Assembly (NCBI GenBank): GCA_945866125.1
Contig: CAMBFZ010000003.1
Location: 62,001 to 126,000 of the forward strand
Origin: Bordetella parapertussis
Lineage (GTDB): Bacteria; Pseudomonadota; Gammaproteobacteria; Burkholderiales; Burkholderiaceae_D
DNA: 64,000 nt
Reading direction: 5' to 3'
Positions 26,044-34,812 of the stretch are shown here, in pieces. Positions within the stretch are counted from its first letter, which is position 1. The number at the start of each line of letters is the position of its first letter. The notes under the pieces were generated by a model, which did no database searches, was not told the origin of the DNA, and saw only the letters and a list, made by a program, of their open reading frames with translations. A program made the translations under genes and the position numbers.

Positions 26044-26865
26044 TTAACGATCCAATGGGGGCAGTTGCACGGGCTCGGCGTCTTGCTCAGATGGCGGTTC
26101 AGGCTCGGGCTCGGGTTCAGGCAGAGGCGGCTGAGGCCGCATTGTCCCCAGCATCAGGTCACGCAACATGCGTGGGTCGCCCCCTTTGTGTAAAAACAAA
26201 ATCGCAGCGACGACTAATTCGTAGTTGTACCTTACTTTTTTGCCGTGACCGATAATCTTTTGCACCAACGGACTCAGCACGACGTTGGCCAAAATCGCGC
26301 CATACAAGGTCGTCAGCAACGCCACTGCCATACCCGGTCCGATTGAGCGCGGGTCGGTCATATTGCCCATCATCAGAACCAGACCAAGTAAGGTACCGAT
26401 CATGCCCATTGCGGGGGCAATCTCCTGCGCAAAACTAAAAAAATCACGGGCCTGGTCAAAGCGTTTTTTTTCTTCAATGATCTCGCGCATCAGCGCATCT
26501 TTAAGGATCATGTAATCGAGTCCATCAACCCAAAGTCGGGCGGCCTTGGCAATGAAAGGGTCGATGTAGTCCCGCTCTTCCAGCACGATCATCCAGCGGT
26601 CGTTATAGCGGGCGATCTTGCCAATTTCGATCAGTTCTTCAATCAATTCTTCGGCCTTATCCGAGGTCACCGACAAGGACTCTTTTGCGGTCTCGAAGGC
26701 ACGGCGAAATTCGGGCACCGTACTTTTGGCCAGCACACACATGGCTGTGCCGCCAAAGACAATGGCGATGGCAGGCAGGTCGATGAACTGTAAAAAATTG
26801 CCGCCGGTTGCCAGCGCAATAAGAAGTAGCGCGCCGGTGACACCGATCAGACTTGCGATATCCAT
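26044..26865 (-). CDS. Flagellar stator protein MotA/PomA
   Basis: The 273 residues have four membrane helices in the MotA/TolQ/ExbB fold, with PAMGMIGTLLGLVLMMGNM and a GPGMAVALLTTLYGAILANVV helix as in PomA. Acidic and basic residues of the cytoplasmic loop (RDYIDPFIAKAARL) would contact FliG. The C-terminal tail is Pro/Glu-rich. With the downstream MotB/PomB-like gene it forms the torque-generating stator. It is closer to PomA/MotC than to E. coli MotA. Confidence 0.92.
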   Translation of the reverse strand: MDIASLIGVTGALLLIALATGGNFLQFIDLPAIAIVFGGTAMCVLAKSTVPEFRRAFETAKESLSVTSDKAEELIEELIEIGKIARYNDRWMIVLEERDYIDPFIAKAARLWVDGLDYMILKDALMREIIEEKKRFDQARDFFSFAQEIAPAMGMIGTLLGLVLMMGNMTDPRSIGPGMAVALLTTLYGAILANVVLSPLVQKIIGHGKKVRYNYELVVAAILFLHKGGDPRMLRDLMLGTMRPQPPLPEPEPEPEPPSEQDAEPVQLPPLDR

Positions 26866-26897
26866 GAGAGGTAACCAGAAAAAGGAGGACGGGCCAC

Positions 26898-28103
26898 TTA
26901 CGCAGAGCGCAGACGGTATTTGTCGATTTTTTCAATCAGGGTCGTGCGCTGCAAGTTGAGCATGCGCGCTGTCTTGGAGACGTTACCGTCAGCACGATCC
27001 AACGCCTGTTCAATGAAAGCGCGCTCAATCTGCGCCATCCGTTCCTTGAGCGAGACCCCGTCTGGCGGCAGAGTTGAGATTCCCTGGGCCAGCAGAATGA
27101 TGTCTTCCACATGGTTGTGCCCGCCCGTAGGCTCGGCGAAGACCGACGACGGCACCACACCCGGCTCTTCCTGCGGGAACAGATGCAACACATCGGCTGC
27201 ATGAGGCTCGGTTGCGGGCTCGGCTGCGATGTACGTTTCGGGCACGGGCTGCAAATCGCGCTGTTCTTCCTGCAATTTCTTCAAGCCCTTGGGCAGCATC
27301 GGCGCCGGCATCGCCTGCAGCGACAGGCGCTGACCAGCAAACAAGGTTGAGAAGCGATGCACAAGATTCGATAATTCGCGCACATTGCCCGGCCAGTCAT
27401 AGGCTTTCAGTGCAGCGATAAAATCGGGGGTCAAACTGATCGGCGTATTTTTATGCGCAAAACGCTCCGCATAGAACTTCACCAGTAGCGCCACATCGTC
27501 GCCCCGCTCGCGCAGAGGCGGCGTCGTCACCGGCAGTACATTGAGACGGTAGTACAAGTCTTCACGAAAACGCCCTTCGGCGATTTCGACTTCAAGGTCG
27601 CGATGGGTAGCGGCCACCACGCGCACATCAACGCTTACGGCGCGGGTCGAGCCAACCGGATCAACCATGCGCTCCTGCAGCACCCGCAACAGCTTGACTT
27701 GCATATCGAGCGACAGGTCGCCGATCTCGTCAAGAAATAAGGTGCCACCATGCGCCAACTCAAAACGCCCTACCCGGTCTGCCAGCGCGCCGGTAAAAGC
27801 CCCTTTGCGATGACCGAAGAGCTCGCTTTCCATCAAATCTTTGGGAATCGCTGCACAATTGAGCGGGACAAAATTGGCATCCGCACGGCTGGACTGATAA
27901 TGCAAGGCTTGGGCGACCAATTCCTTGCCAGTGCCGGACTCGCCATTAATCAACACCGTCGCGGTCGAATCCGCAATGGTGTCGATCAGCTGACGGATCG
28001 CACACATCGGTGGGCTGTTGCCAATGATCGGACTCGACTGTCGCATGGTCTGGGCGGATCCCGTTAGGCGGCGTGGCTTGGTTGGCGAAGGAGACGGCTG
28101 CAT
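26898..28103 (-). CDS. fleQ: FleQ/FlrA-like sigma-54 activator
   Basis: The 401-residue protein has an AAA+ domain with Walker A GESGTGKE (54-61), the sigma-54 contact loop GAFTGA (101-106) and Walker B TLFLDEIG (121-128). A Fis-type helix-turn-helix ends it (GNVSKTARMLNLQRTTLIEKI). It lacks an N-terminal receiver or FleQ domain and begins almost directly at the AAA+ part. Its place next to stator genes, together with FlhF/FlhG and sigma-54 sites in the locus, suggests it is the flagellar master activator. The gene symbol is by analogy. Confidence 0.8.
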   Translation of the reverse strand: MQPSPSPTKPRRLTGSAQTMRQSSPIIGNSPPMCAIRQLIDTIADSTATVLINGESGTGKELVAQALHYQSSRADANFVPLNCAAIPKDLMESELFGHRKGAFTGALADRVGRFELAHGGTLFLDEIGDLSLDMQVKLLRVLQERMVDPVGSTRAVSVDVRVVAATHRDLEVEIAEGRFREDLYYRLNVLPVTTPPLRERGDDVALLVKFYAERFAHKNTPISLTPDFIAALKAYDWPGNVRELSNLVHRFSTLFAGQRLSLQAMPAPMLPKGLKKLQEEQRDLQPVPETYIAAEPATEPHAADVLHLFPQEEPGVVPSSVFAEPTGGHNHVEDIILLAQGISTLPPDGVSLKERMAQIERAFIEQALDRADGNVSKTARMLNLQRTTLIEKIDKYRLRSA

Positions 28104-28234
28104 AACCGCCCAAAGTTCACCAATGTTTCCTTATTGGAACATAATGTCTTTGGGCTGTCAACGCAGCGCGCGGTGTTCTGACAATGTTGGCTGCTGGGCT
28201 ACACTAAGTCGCACAATCTCAATGGAGAAGGCAG

Positions 28235-29203
28235 ATGCATTTCCTCTTACCGCTGGCCTTTACGCTGTCGCCGACAGCTGGTTATTTTTCTCAATTGCCC
28301 TGGCTGACCCTGAGCGTGGGGATCGTGCTGTTCCCGTTACTGGAGTGGCGCTGGCGTGGTCATGCAGCGCAATTTTTATCGCGCGGCTTTGGCTGGGGGA
28401 TTGGGTTCCCGCGGGCCATCATCGCCCTCGTGATCGTGCAAAGCCTCTTGTTTGCGCTGCAAGCCGATCAGTTTGCCTGGCCCACGCTGATTTGGCTGGC
28501 GCTGTCGTGCGGGTATGTTGCCGGTGCCAGTGGGATTGTGCTGGCCCACGAACTTGGGCACCGCCGCGCGCTGACTGACCGCACTCTGGCACGCGGGCTC
28601 TTGCTGATGCTTGGCTATGGCCATTATGCGATTGAACATAACCGCGGCCACCATCGTGGCGCGGCAAGCTTTTCTGACCCGGCCACCGCCAGGCGGCATG
28701 AGGGCTTGTGGCAGTTTTTGCCTCGCTATTACAGCGGCGTCTTGCGTGATGGCGTCAAGCTCTCTCGCGCGGCGCCGGGCAAACTCAACGAGGCGCTAGC
28801 CTTACTGAGCGTAACGGCAGGTCTGTTTCTTTTGATCTGGCATATCGCCAGCTGGCAGGGATTGGTCTTTTGCGTGCTGCAGGCGGCCACTGCGCAGCTT
28901 CTGGTTGGCGCAGTGGATTATGTCGAGCATTGGGGTCTGGAGCGCAAAACGATTGACGGCAAGTTGGAACGCATGGGCCCGCATCACACTTGGGATTGCG
29001 CCAACCCGGTCGCTGACGCGCTGTTATTTAATCTGCCCCGACACGCGTCTCATCATATCGATCCCTCACGCAATTGTGACGAACTGCAGCGCACGCCGAC
29101 TTCTCCGCAAATGCCAACCGGCTATGCAGGGATGGTGCTGCTGGCGATGGTGCCACCACTGTATAAAAAGGTGATGACGCCGCGATTGCCGGTTGGGCAG
29201 TAG
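28235..29203 (+). CDS. AlkB-like membrane di-iron hydroxylase
   Basis: The 322-residue protein has several membrane helices and the His boxes of the alkane monooxygenase/fatty acid desaturase family: HELGH (105-109), EHNRGHH (134-140) and RHASHH (269-274). Such enzymes hydroxylate alkyl chains in the membrane using rubredoxin. It is shorter than typical AlkB (about 400 residues), so the substrate may differ. It is transcribed away from the sigma-54 activator gene; no rubredoxin gene is nearby. Confidence 0.75.
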   Translation: MHFLLPLAFTLSPTAGYFSQLPWLTLSVGIVLFPLLEWRWRGHAAQFLSRGFGWGIGFPRAIIALVIVQSLLFALQADQFAWPTLIWLALSCGYVAGASGIVLAHELGHRRALTDRTLARGLLLMLGYGHYAIEHNRGHHRGAASFSDPATARRHEGLWQFLPRYYSGVLRDGVKLSRAAPGKLNEALALLSVTAGLFLLIWHIASWQGLVFCVLQAATAQLLVGAVDYVEHWGLERKTIDGKLERMGPHHTWDCANPVADALLFNLPRHASHHIDPSRNCDELQRTPTSPQMPTGYAGMVLLAMVPPLYKKVMTPRLPVGQ

Positions 29204-29449
29204 CGTCAGGTGTCAACACCGCCGGGCTTCTATTTTCATTGAGGTGATGGGTGTAAGGTCACGGAACTCAGCAATAACAAGCGTCGCCCCAAAGGCTTCC
29301 ACACACCGCGATGCTGCGTCAAGCCCGAGCCAAACCCCGACAATCCCACCTTTTAAACAAGCGAATCTCGCCGCGGCTCCGCCCACTACAATACACGGGC
29401 ATCGGCGCGACCCCGACCCACCTGTTTTCAAAAAAATAAGGATGCCCTC

Positions 29450-30517
29450 ATGGACACCAAAAAACTCAAAGCTCTGCAATGGAAGGTATTTGAAAACGTA
29501 GCGGCCGCTTCACTGGTACCCCTGATGCGCATCGGTGATGAGCTCAAGCTCTTCACGACGCTGTCGCAATGCGGCCCTGCCACGAGTGCGCAGTTTGCCA
29601 AGGCCGCCGCGATCGATGCGCGTTATGGGCTTGAGTGGCTCTCGGCGATGGCCGCCGCCGGCTATGCTTCTTATGAAGCGCACAACAATACCTTCTTCCT
29701 CACCGAAGAACAAAGCGCCGTCTTTGCCGATGAGGATAGCAATGCACTGATGATTGGCGCCTACGACAGCCTGGCTGCGGGCGTGCTCGACGAACCCAAA
29801 ATACGTGCCGCGTTCAAGACCGGCGAGGGGGTGGCCTGGGGCGAGCATCACACTTGTTATTTTCGCGGTACCGCACGTTTTTTTAAGCCATCGTATAAAG
29901 CCAATCTGGTCCAAAAATGGTTGCCGAAAATTCCGCAATTAATCGATAAACTCGACGCCGGCGGCAGCTTCGCCGATGTCGGTTGCGGGCATGGTGTCTC
30001 GACCATGCTGATTGCGGAGCGCTTCCCGCTGGCGCAAGTGTATGGCTTTGATTTTCATGGCGCCTCAATCGAGGAAGCGATCAAACTGGCCGACGCCGCC
30101 GGTCTCGCCAGCCGCATTCGCTACGCAACCAACACGGCGAAAGATTATCAGGGCCCCTTCGATAGCATCGCTTTCTTCGACTGCCTGCATGACATGGGCG
30201 ACCCGGTCGGCGCTGCCGCGCATGCGTATGCGCAATTGAAAGACGACGGCATTCTGGTGCTCATTGAGCCCTTCGCCAACGACGCGCTGCAAGATAACCT
30301 CAATGTGGTCGGCCAAATGCTCTACTGCTCTTCCACCGTTGGCTGCGTGCCGGCTTCACTAGCACAGGAAGTCGGACTGGCGCTCGGCGCACAGGCCGGC
30401 CCTGCACGATTGATTGCGGTCTTGCAGCAGGCTGGCTTTGCCGACGTGGAGATTGTGGCCACCACCGCCACCAACATGGTACTGTGCGCAAAAAAATCCG
30501 CTGACGCCGCCCATTAG
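29450..30517 (+). CDS. SAM-dependent methyltransferase with winged-helix N-terminus
   Basis: The 355 residues begin with a winged-helix dimerisation-like region (LFTTLSQCGPATSAQFAKAAAI). The class I methyltransferase domain has FADVGCGHG as the SAM-binding motif near residue 175 and a CLHDMGD motif. It resembles Rv2258c-type and O-methyltransferase-like proteins; the substrate is unknown. The 246-base interval upstream holds no gene I can support. Confidence 0.8.
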   Translation: MDTKKLKALQWKVFENVAAASLVPLMRIGDELKLFTTLSQCGPATSAQFAKAAAIDARYGLEWLSAMAAAGYASYEAHNNTFFLTEEQSAVFADEDSNALMIGAYDSLAAGVLDEPKIRAAFKTGEGVAWGEHHTCYFRGTARFFKPSYKANLVQKWLPKIPQLIDKLDAGGSFADVGCGHGVSTMLIAERFPLAQVYGFDFHGASIEEAIKLADAAGLASRIRYATNTAKDYQGPFDSIAFFDCLHDMGDPVGAAAHAYAQLKDDGILVLIEPFANDALQDNLNVVGQMLYCSSTVGCVPASLAQEVGLALGAQAGPARLIAVLQQAGFADVEIVATTATNMVLCAKKSADAAH

Positions 30518-30531
30518 GAGACCAACGCATC

Positions 30532-30990
30532 ATGAGTACGATTGCAGAACTACGCCGTATTTTGAAAGAGGGCCACACCATCGCCGTCGTCGGCCTGTCT
30601 GCCGACTGGTTCAGGCCTTCGTATTTTGCGGCCAAGTACATGCAGGAACACGGCTATCGCATTATTCCGGTCAATCCAAAGTACACCGAAATTCTCGGCG
30701 AGCCATGCTACCCCGACCTAAAATCGATTCCGTATCCGGTTGATATTGTCGACGTTTTTCGCAAGAGCGCCGACTGCGCGCCCATTGCCGCCGATGCGGT
30801 CACCATCGGCGCCAAAACCTTGTGGCTGCAAATCGGCGTAGAAAACGAGGAAGCGCGCGCCACCGCCGAACAAGCCGGCCTATCGGTGGTGATGAACCGC
30901 TGCGTCAAAATTGAATACGCTCGCCTGTTTGGTGGCCTCGGCTGGTTCGGGGTCAACACCGGTGTCATTTCTTCCCGTCGTCCTCTCTAA
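30532..30990 (+). CDS. CoA-binding protein (YccU type)
   Basis: This 152-residue protein fits the CoA-binding Rossmann family: IAVVGLSADWFRPSYFAAKYMQEHGYRI, then a VNPKYTEILGEPCYPDL segment and a C-terminal VVMNRCVKIEYARL. It resembles E. coli YccU. It precedes the sulfhydrylase gene by 9 bases, which suggests they are co-transcribed. The cellular role is unknown. Confidence 0.88.
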   Translation: MSTIAELRRILKEGHTIAVVGLSADWFRPSYFAAKYMQEHGYRIIPVNPKYTEILGEPCYPDLKSIPYPVDIVDVFRKSADCAPIAADAVTIGAKTLWLQIGVENEEARATAEQAGLSVVMNRCVKIEYARLFGGLGWFGVNTGVISSRRPL

Positions 30991-30999
30991 GCGATCGCC

Positions 31000-32283
31000 A
31001 TGTCCCAAGACCATATTTTTGATTTTGATACGCTCTGCCTGCACGCAGGCCAGATACCGGACGCGGCCACCGGCTCGCGCGCGGTGCCAATTTATCAAAC
31101 CACCTCCTACGTGTTTGACAGTGCCGAGCATGCGGCGAGTTTGTTTAATCTGCAAACCTTCGGCAATGTGTATTCGCGGCTGTCAAACCCGACTGTAGCG
31201 GTGCTCGAGGAGCGCATTGCGGCATTGGAGAACGGCCGCGCCGCAGTGGCCACCTCCAGCGGCATGGCGGCGCAAATGATCGCCATGCTCAATATCTGCC
31301 AGACCGGTGACGAGATTGTGGCGGCGCGCACGCTGTATGGCGGCACGCACACCCAGCTTGATGTCAATTTCCGTAAGCTCGGCATCAACACCATTTTTGT
31401 GGATTCGGATGACCCTGAAAATTTCGCCCGCGCCATCACGCCCAAGACCAAGCTGCTGTACGCCGAGACCTTGGGTAATCCCTCACTCAATGTGCTCGAT
31501 ATCGCCAAGGTGAGCGCCATCGCCGATCAGGCCGGGCTACCGCTATTTATCGACAATACCTTTGCCAGCCCCTACTTGTGCCAGCCGTTTAGCTGGGGCG
31601 CAGCGATCGTTATTCACTCTGCCACCAAATTCATCGGGGGCCACGGTACCACCATGGGTGGGGTGATTGTTGAGTCGGGCAAATTCAATTGGGGCAATGG
31701 CAAATTCGCCAGCATGACCGAGCCCTCCGAGGGCTACCACGGGGTGCGCTTCTACGAGACCTTCGGGGATTTTGGTTTTACGATGAAATGCCGAATGGAA
31801 GGCATGCGCACCTTTGGCCCTGCGCTCTCGCCGTTCAATGCCTTTTTACTGCTGCAAGGGGTCGAGACCTTGCATCTGCGGATGGAACGGCACTGCAGTA
31901 ATACGCTGACGATTGCGCAGTATTTATCCGAGCATCCCAAAGTGGCGTGGGTCAACTATCCGGGGCTGAAAAATAATCGCTACTACGATCTGGCCCAACG
32001 CTATTTGCCCAAGGGCGCCGGCGCCGTACTCTCATTCGGCATCAAGGGTGGCGCCGCGGCCGGACAAAAATTTATCGAGAGCGTCGAGTTTTTATCGCAT
32101 CTGGCCAACATCGGCGATGCAAAAACACTGGTGATTCATCCGGCCTCTACCACGCATCGTCAGCTGTCGGAAGAACAGCAGATGGCCGCTGGCGTGCCAC
32201 CTGATTTGATCCGACTGGCCGTGGGCATTGAATCGGTCAACGATATCATCTGGGATATTGATCAGGCCTTGTCTAAGACCTAA
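31000..32283 (+). CDS. metY: O-acetylhomoserine sulfhydrylase
   Basis: The 427 residues are of the Cys/Met-metabolism PLP family, MetY size. The PLP Lys is at 210 in HSATKFIGGHG; NPTVAVLEERIAALENG and VNYPGL motifs are present. The enzyme makes homocysteine from O-acetylhomoserine and sulfide, joining the sulfate-reduction genes at the right of the window to methionine synthesis. Confidence 0.93.
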   Translation: MSQDHIFDFDTLCLHAGQIPDAATGSRAVPIYQTTSYVFDSAEHAASLFNLQTFGNVYSRLSNPTVAVLEERIAALENGRAAVATSSGMAAQMIAMLNICQTGDEIVAARTLYGGTHTQLDVNFRKLGINTIFVDSDDPENFARAITPKTKLLYAETLGNPSLNVLDIAKVSAIADQAGLPLFIDNTFASPYLCQPFSWGAAIVIHSATKFIGGHGTTMGGVIVESGKFNWGNGKFASMTEPSEGYHGVRFYETFGDFGFTMKCRMEGMRTFGPALSPFNAFLLLQGVETLHLRMERHCSNTLTIAQYLSEHPKVAWVNYPGLKNNRYYDLAQRYLPKGAGAVLSFGIKGGAAAGQKFIESVEFLSHLANIGDAKTLVIHPASTTHRQLSEEQQMAAGVPPDLIRLAVGIESVNDIIWDIDQALSKT

Positions 32284-32331
32284 GCGTCGCCGGGTGGCGT
32301 GCGCGACGATCCGCTGATCTGCCCCGCCGCC

Positions 32332-33480
32332 TCAGGCGATGAGGCGCTCGATAAGCCAAACACTGGCAATGCCGGCAATGGCCAGCGAGCCCCAGCGCAG
32401 CAGGGCTGCTACCCGGTGCCCCTGTCGTAACAACGGCAGCACCAACACACCGGAACCCAGTACGACAGCCAACTGTCCAAACTCAACGCCCATATTAAAT
32501 GCCAGCAGCGTCTCAATAAAATGGGTCTGTGATAAACCCAATTCACGCAATCCATTCGCGAATCCCATGCCGTGAATCAGACCGAAACCGAACGCCAGCT
32601 TCCAGTTGTGATGCCGGAAGCGCGGCATCAGATTGAGCAGCGCCGCTACCACAATGGAAGCCGCAATGGCGGCCTCGATCAGACGGTCGGGCAGCGCAAT
32701 CCAGTCCATCGCGGCGGCCAGCAAGGTGATCGAATGCGCAACCGTAAAAGCCGTAATCACTTTGAGCGCATAGCCCGACAACAAGGACAGGCGCAGGCTG
32801 CTGCCGGCATAACCCGGCACAGCAAGTACTAAACCCGGCAGCAGCAGGCACAACAAAAATAGTAAATGGTCCGGTCCGCTCCAGATGTGCAGCGCGCCTT
32901 CGCGCGCAAACACAAACAAGGTATCCATCAAGGCCACGTCACGCAGTGCAAAGCGCTGCACCGCATGACGGGCATCGAATACGGACGAGGTTTCGCTACC
33001 ATTGACGGCGAGTTTGAAGAGCGCACGCGCAAGCTTTTCGTCGGCATTAAAAAAATCGTAACGTACCAGCAGGTAGTTGGCATCCGGCGTCAAGCCCGTG
33101 GCCGTATAGTTTTGCCGGACATACAAGCCGTCGTTGTGCACCGTGACTGACTGCGCCTGAAATGTCAGCGGTAAGGGCTGTGAATCGACCTCCAGAGTGA
33201 GAGAAGCCGCCACCGTAGCCGCAATTGGTGCCTGTAATTGCTTGAGTTCGGCGCGGGTAATTTCTTTTTGCTGCGCCGCTGGAATCTGCAAGATGCCGTT
33301 AATATCTTTGATCGCAAAATCAAGTTGCACCTGCAACACGCCCGGCTCGCCGCCATCGATCTGCAGATAGCTATTGCCCGACTGATGCGCGGCCGCAAAC
33401 CCGCTCACACCGAGCAAGCCCAACAGCAGCAGGCGCATTGCAAGCTGGATTACAAGCCGAAGCACCAGTGGCTTCATCAT
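32332..33480 (-). CDS. HupE/UreJ-family membrane protein
   Basis: The 382 residues have a signal peptide, a soluble N-terminal domain and a C-terminal HupE/UreJ-type membrane domain with about seven helices. Motifs include HIWSGPDHLLFLLCLLLPG and FTVAHSITLLAAAM and a LIHGMGFANGL loop. HupE/UreJ proteins are linked to nickel uptake; this longer form has no proven substrate. It overlaps the upstream unknown gene by 4 bases. Confidence 0.8.
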   Translation of the reverse strand: MMKPLVLRLVIQLAMRLLLLGLLGVSGFAAAHQSGNSYLQIDGGEPGVLQVQLDFAIKDINGILQIPAAQQKEITRAELKQLQAPIAATVAASLTLEVDSQPLPLTFQAQSVTVHNDGLYVRQNYTATGLTPDANYLLVRYDFFNADEKLARALFKLAVNGSETSSVFDARHAVQRFALRDVALMDTLFVFAREGALHIWSGPDHLLFLLCLLLPGLVLAVPGYAGSSLRLSLLSGYALKVITAFTVAHSITLLAAAMDWIALPDRLIEAAIAASIVVAALLNLMPRFRHHNWKLAFGFGLIHGMGFANGLRELGLSQTHFIETLLAFNMGVEFGQLAVVLGSGVLVLPLLRQGHRVAALLRWGSLAIAGIASVWLIERLIA

Positions 33481-34184
33481 GATGGCGACAACGCCTCAAG
33501 CGTGAGCAGCTTCAAGCTATCGGGCCATTGGCTCTTGAATTTTTTTTGCAGCTCAGCGTAGCGGCTCTGACACTTCGCCTTGGGCAGCGCGCCCGACTCT
33601 GCCGCCTTTAAATACTGAATAGCGAGGATGAAGTGCACCTCTTCGGTATCGACTGCAGCATCCTTGGCCACGATGAGCGACTCGCCCAGCGTGATCATCT
33701 CCAGCAAAGCCTCCTTACTTTCTTTGACCGGCTTCAGTGGATTGTCAACGAAGCTGTCATAGAAATGATTTTTCAGCAGCATGAAACGGGCAAACAGCGC
33801 CTGTTTACCGCGCGGATCCAAGGTGAGTGCGTCGCGGTAGAAATGCGGGTCCGACAGATAAAATCGGGTCTGTGGCGAGAGCTGCAGCTTGTGTGGCGAC
33901 GCATTGAGCTGATTGACCAGCATGAGCGTCTCCAGCCCCTGAGTCTTGCCATGACTGATGATGTCTTCGTTGAGCAGCACACGCACGCCATCAAGGGTCT
34001 TGCCGATTTCGATCAAGGCAGTTGCCCGCTCGGCTGGCGCACTTGCCGTGGCACTCGTGCGCCGCAGCTCATCGAGCCGGGCCAGTGTCGCCTTGCGTGC
34101 TTCGGCGCTGATGGCATCATGCGCGAACGCCCCCACTGAAAACAGCAGACCAGTCGCGCCAATCAACAGGCAATGGGCGATCAT
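33477..34184 (-). CDS. Unknown secreted helical protein
   Basis: The 235-residue product has a signal peptide ending GAFAH and a helical mature part without a family I recognise. It overlaps genes on both sides by 4 bases, so it belongs to the HupE/UreJ operon and probably works in the periplasm with that protein. Confidence 0.65.
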   Translation of the reverse strand: MIAHCLLIGATGLLFSVGAFAHDAISAEARKATLARLDELRRTSATASAPAERATALIEIGKTLDGVRVLLNEDIISHGKTQGLETLMLVNQLNASPHKLQLSPQTRFYLSDPHFYRDALTLDPRGKQALFARFMLLKNHFYDSFVDNPLKPVKESKEALLEMITLGESLIVAKDAAVDTEEVHFILAIQYLKAAESGALPKAKCQSRYAELQKKFKSQWPDSLKLLTLEALSPS

Positions 34185-34753
34185 TTTTCTTCCGCGGGCA
34201 ATTCGATTTTTTCACCTAATGCCGCAGCCTTGGCACCGGGGTGAACGTCCATACCAAACTTGCCATCGAGCGGCACCGTCAGATGCAAAGTCTTGGCATC
34301 TTCGAGCAAGGTCACCGCAATCAGGAAACCGTGATGCAGCGGCAGATCATGGCGCGCTACCAGCAAATAGGCGCCGTTATCAAACATGACCTGGAGCGGC
34401 ATGGGCTTGAATTCTTCATAAGGCGATGTGCCCGAAAGAATTGCGTCCGCATCGGCATAAGACAAAATCGCCAGCTTAGCCTGATCGGTTTTCATCAAAC
34501 TGACCACGCGAATCATGTCGCGCGCGCGGCTCACCATCGCGCGCGAGAGCGGCAACTTTTCAGCCAGGCAGGCTACCCAATCGTCGCCCACGGTGTCACC
34601 GGCGAGGTCACTGCGCGAAGTCAAGATTTGTAAATGTCGTTTGCGAAAAATATCCCACTGCCGGTAAGGCGTATGCGCCCAGGCCGCAGTCACAGGTAAG
34701 GCAGCCATCGCCATCAACGTCGTGGCGGCAGCGATGAATCGTCTTCTTTGCAT
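34181..34753 (-). CDS. Unknown exported protein, possible Tat signal
   Basis: This 190-residue protein begins MQRRRFIAAATT, which may be a Tat or Sec signal, cleaved after AWA. The mature part is not recognised; one segment (AKLAILSYADADAIL) looks like periplasmic-binding folds, but that is weak. It heads the operon with the secreted helical protein and HupE/UreJ-like gene. The acetamidase/formamidase gene lies upstream, separated by a terminator. Confidence 0.6.
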   Translation of the reverse strand: MQRRRFIAAATTLMAMAALPVTAAWAHTPYRQWDIFRKRHLQILTSRSDLAGDTVGDDWVACLAEKLPLSRAMVSRARDMIRVVSLMKTDQAKLAILSYADADAILSGTSPYEEFKPMPLQVMFDNGAYLLVARHDLPLHHGFLIAVTLLEDAKTLHLTVPLDGKFGMDVHPGAKAAALGEKIELPAEEK

Positions 34754-34762
34754 AATTTTTCC

Positions 34763-34789
34763 AAAAAAAAGGCGAGGAATATCCTCGCC
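34763..34789 (-). terminator. Rho-independent terminator after the acetamidase gene
   Basis: An 8-base stem (GGCGAGGA/TCCTCGCC) with an ATA loop is followed on the reverse strand by eight U. It ends acetamidase transcription just before the HupE/UreJ operon. Confidence 0.9.
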
Positions 34790-34812
34790 CTTTGATATTA
34801 CCGTGCCGAGGA

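Noticed and set aside
29204..29449. Interval and small reverse frame before the methyltransferase gene
   Set aside because: No ribosome site or family match supports a gene in this 246-base stretch.
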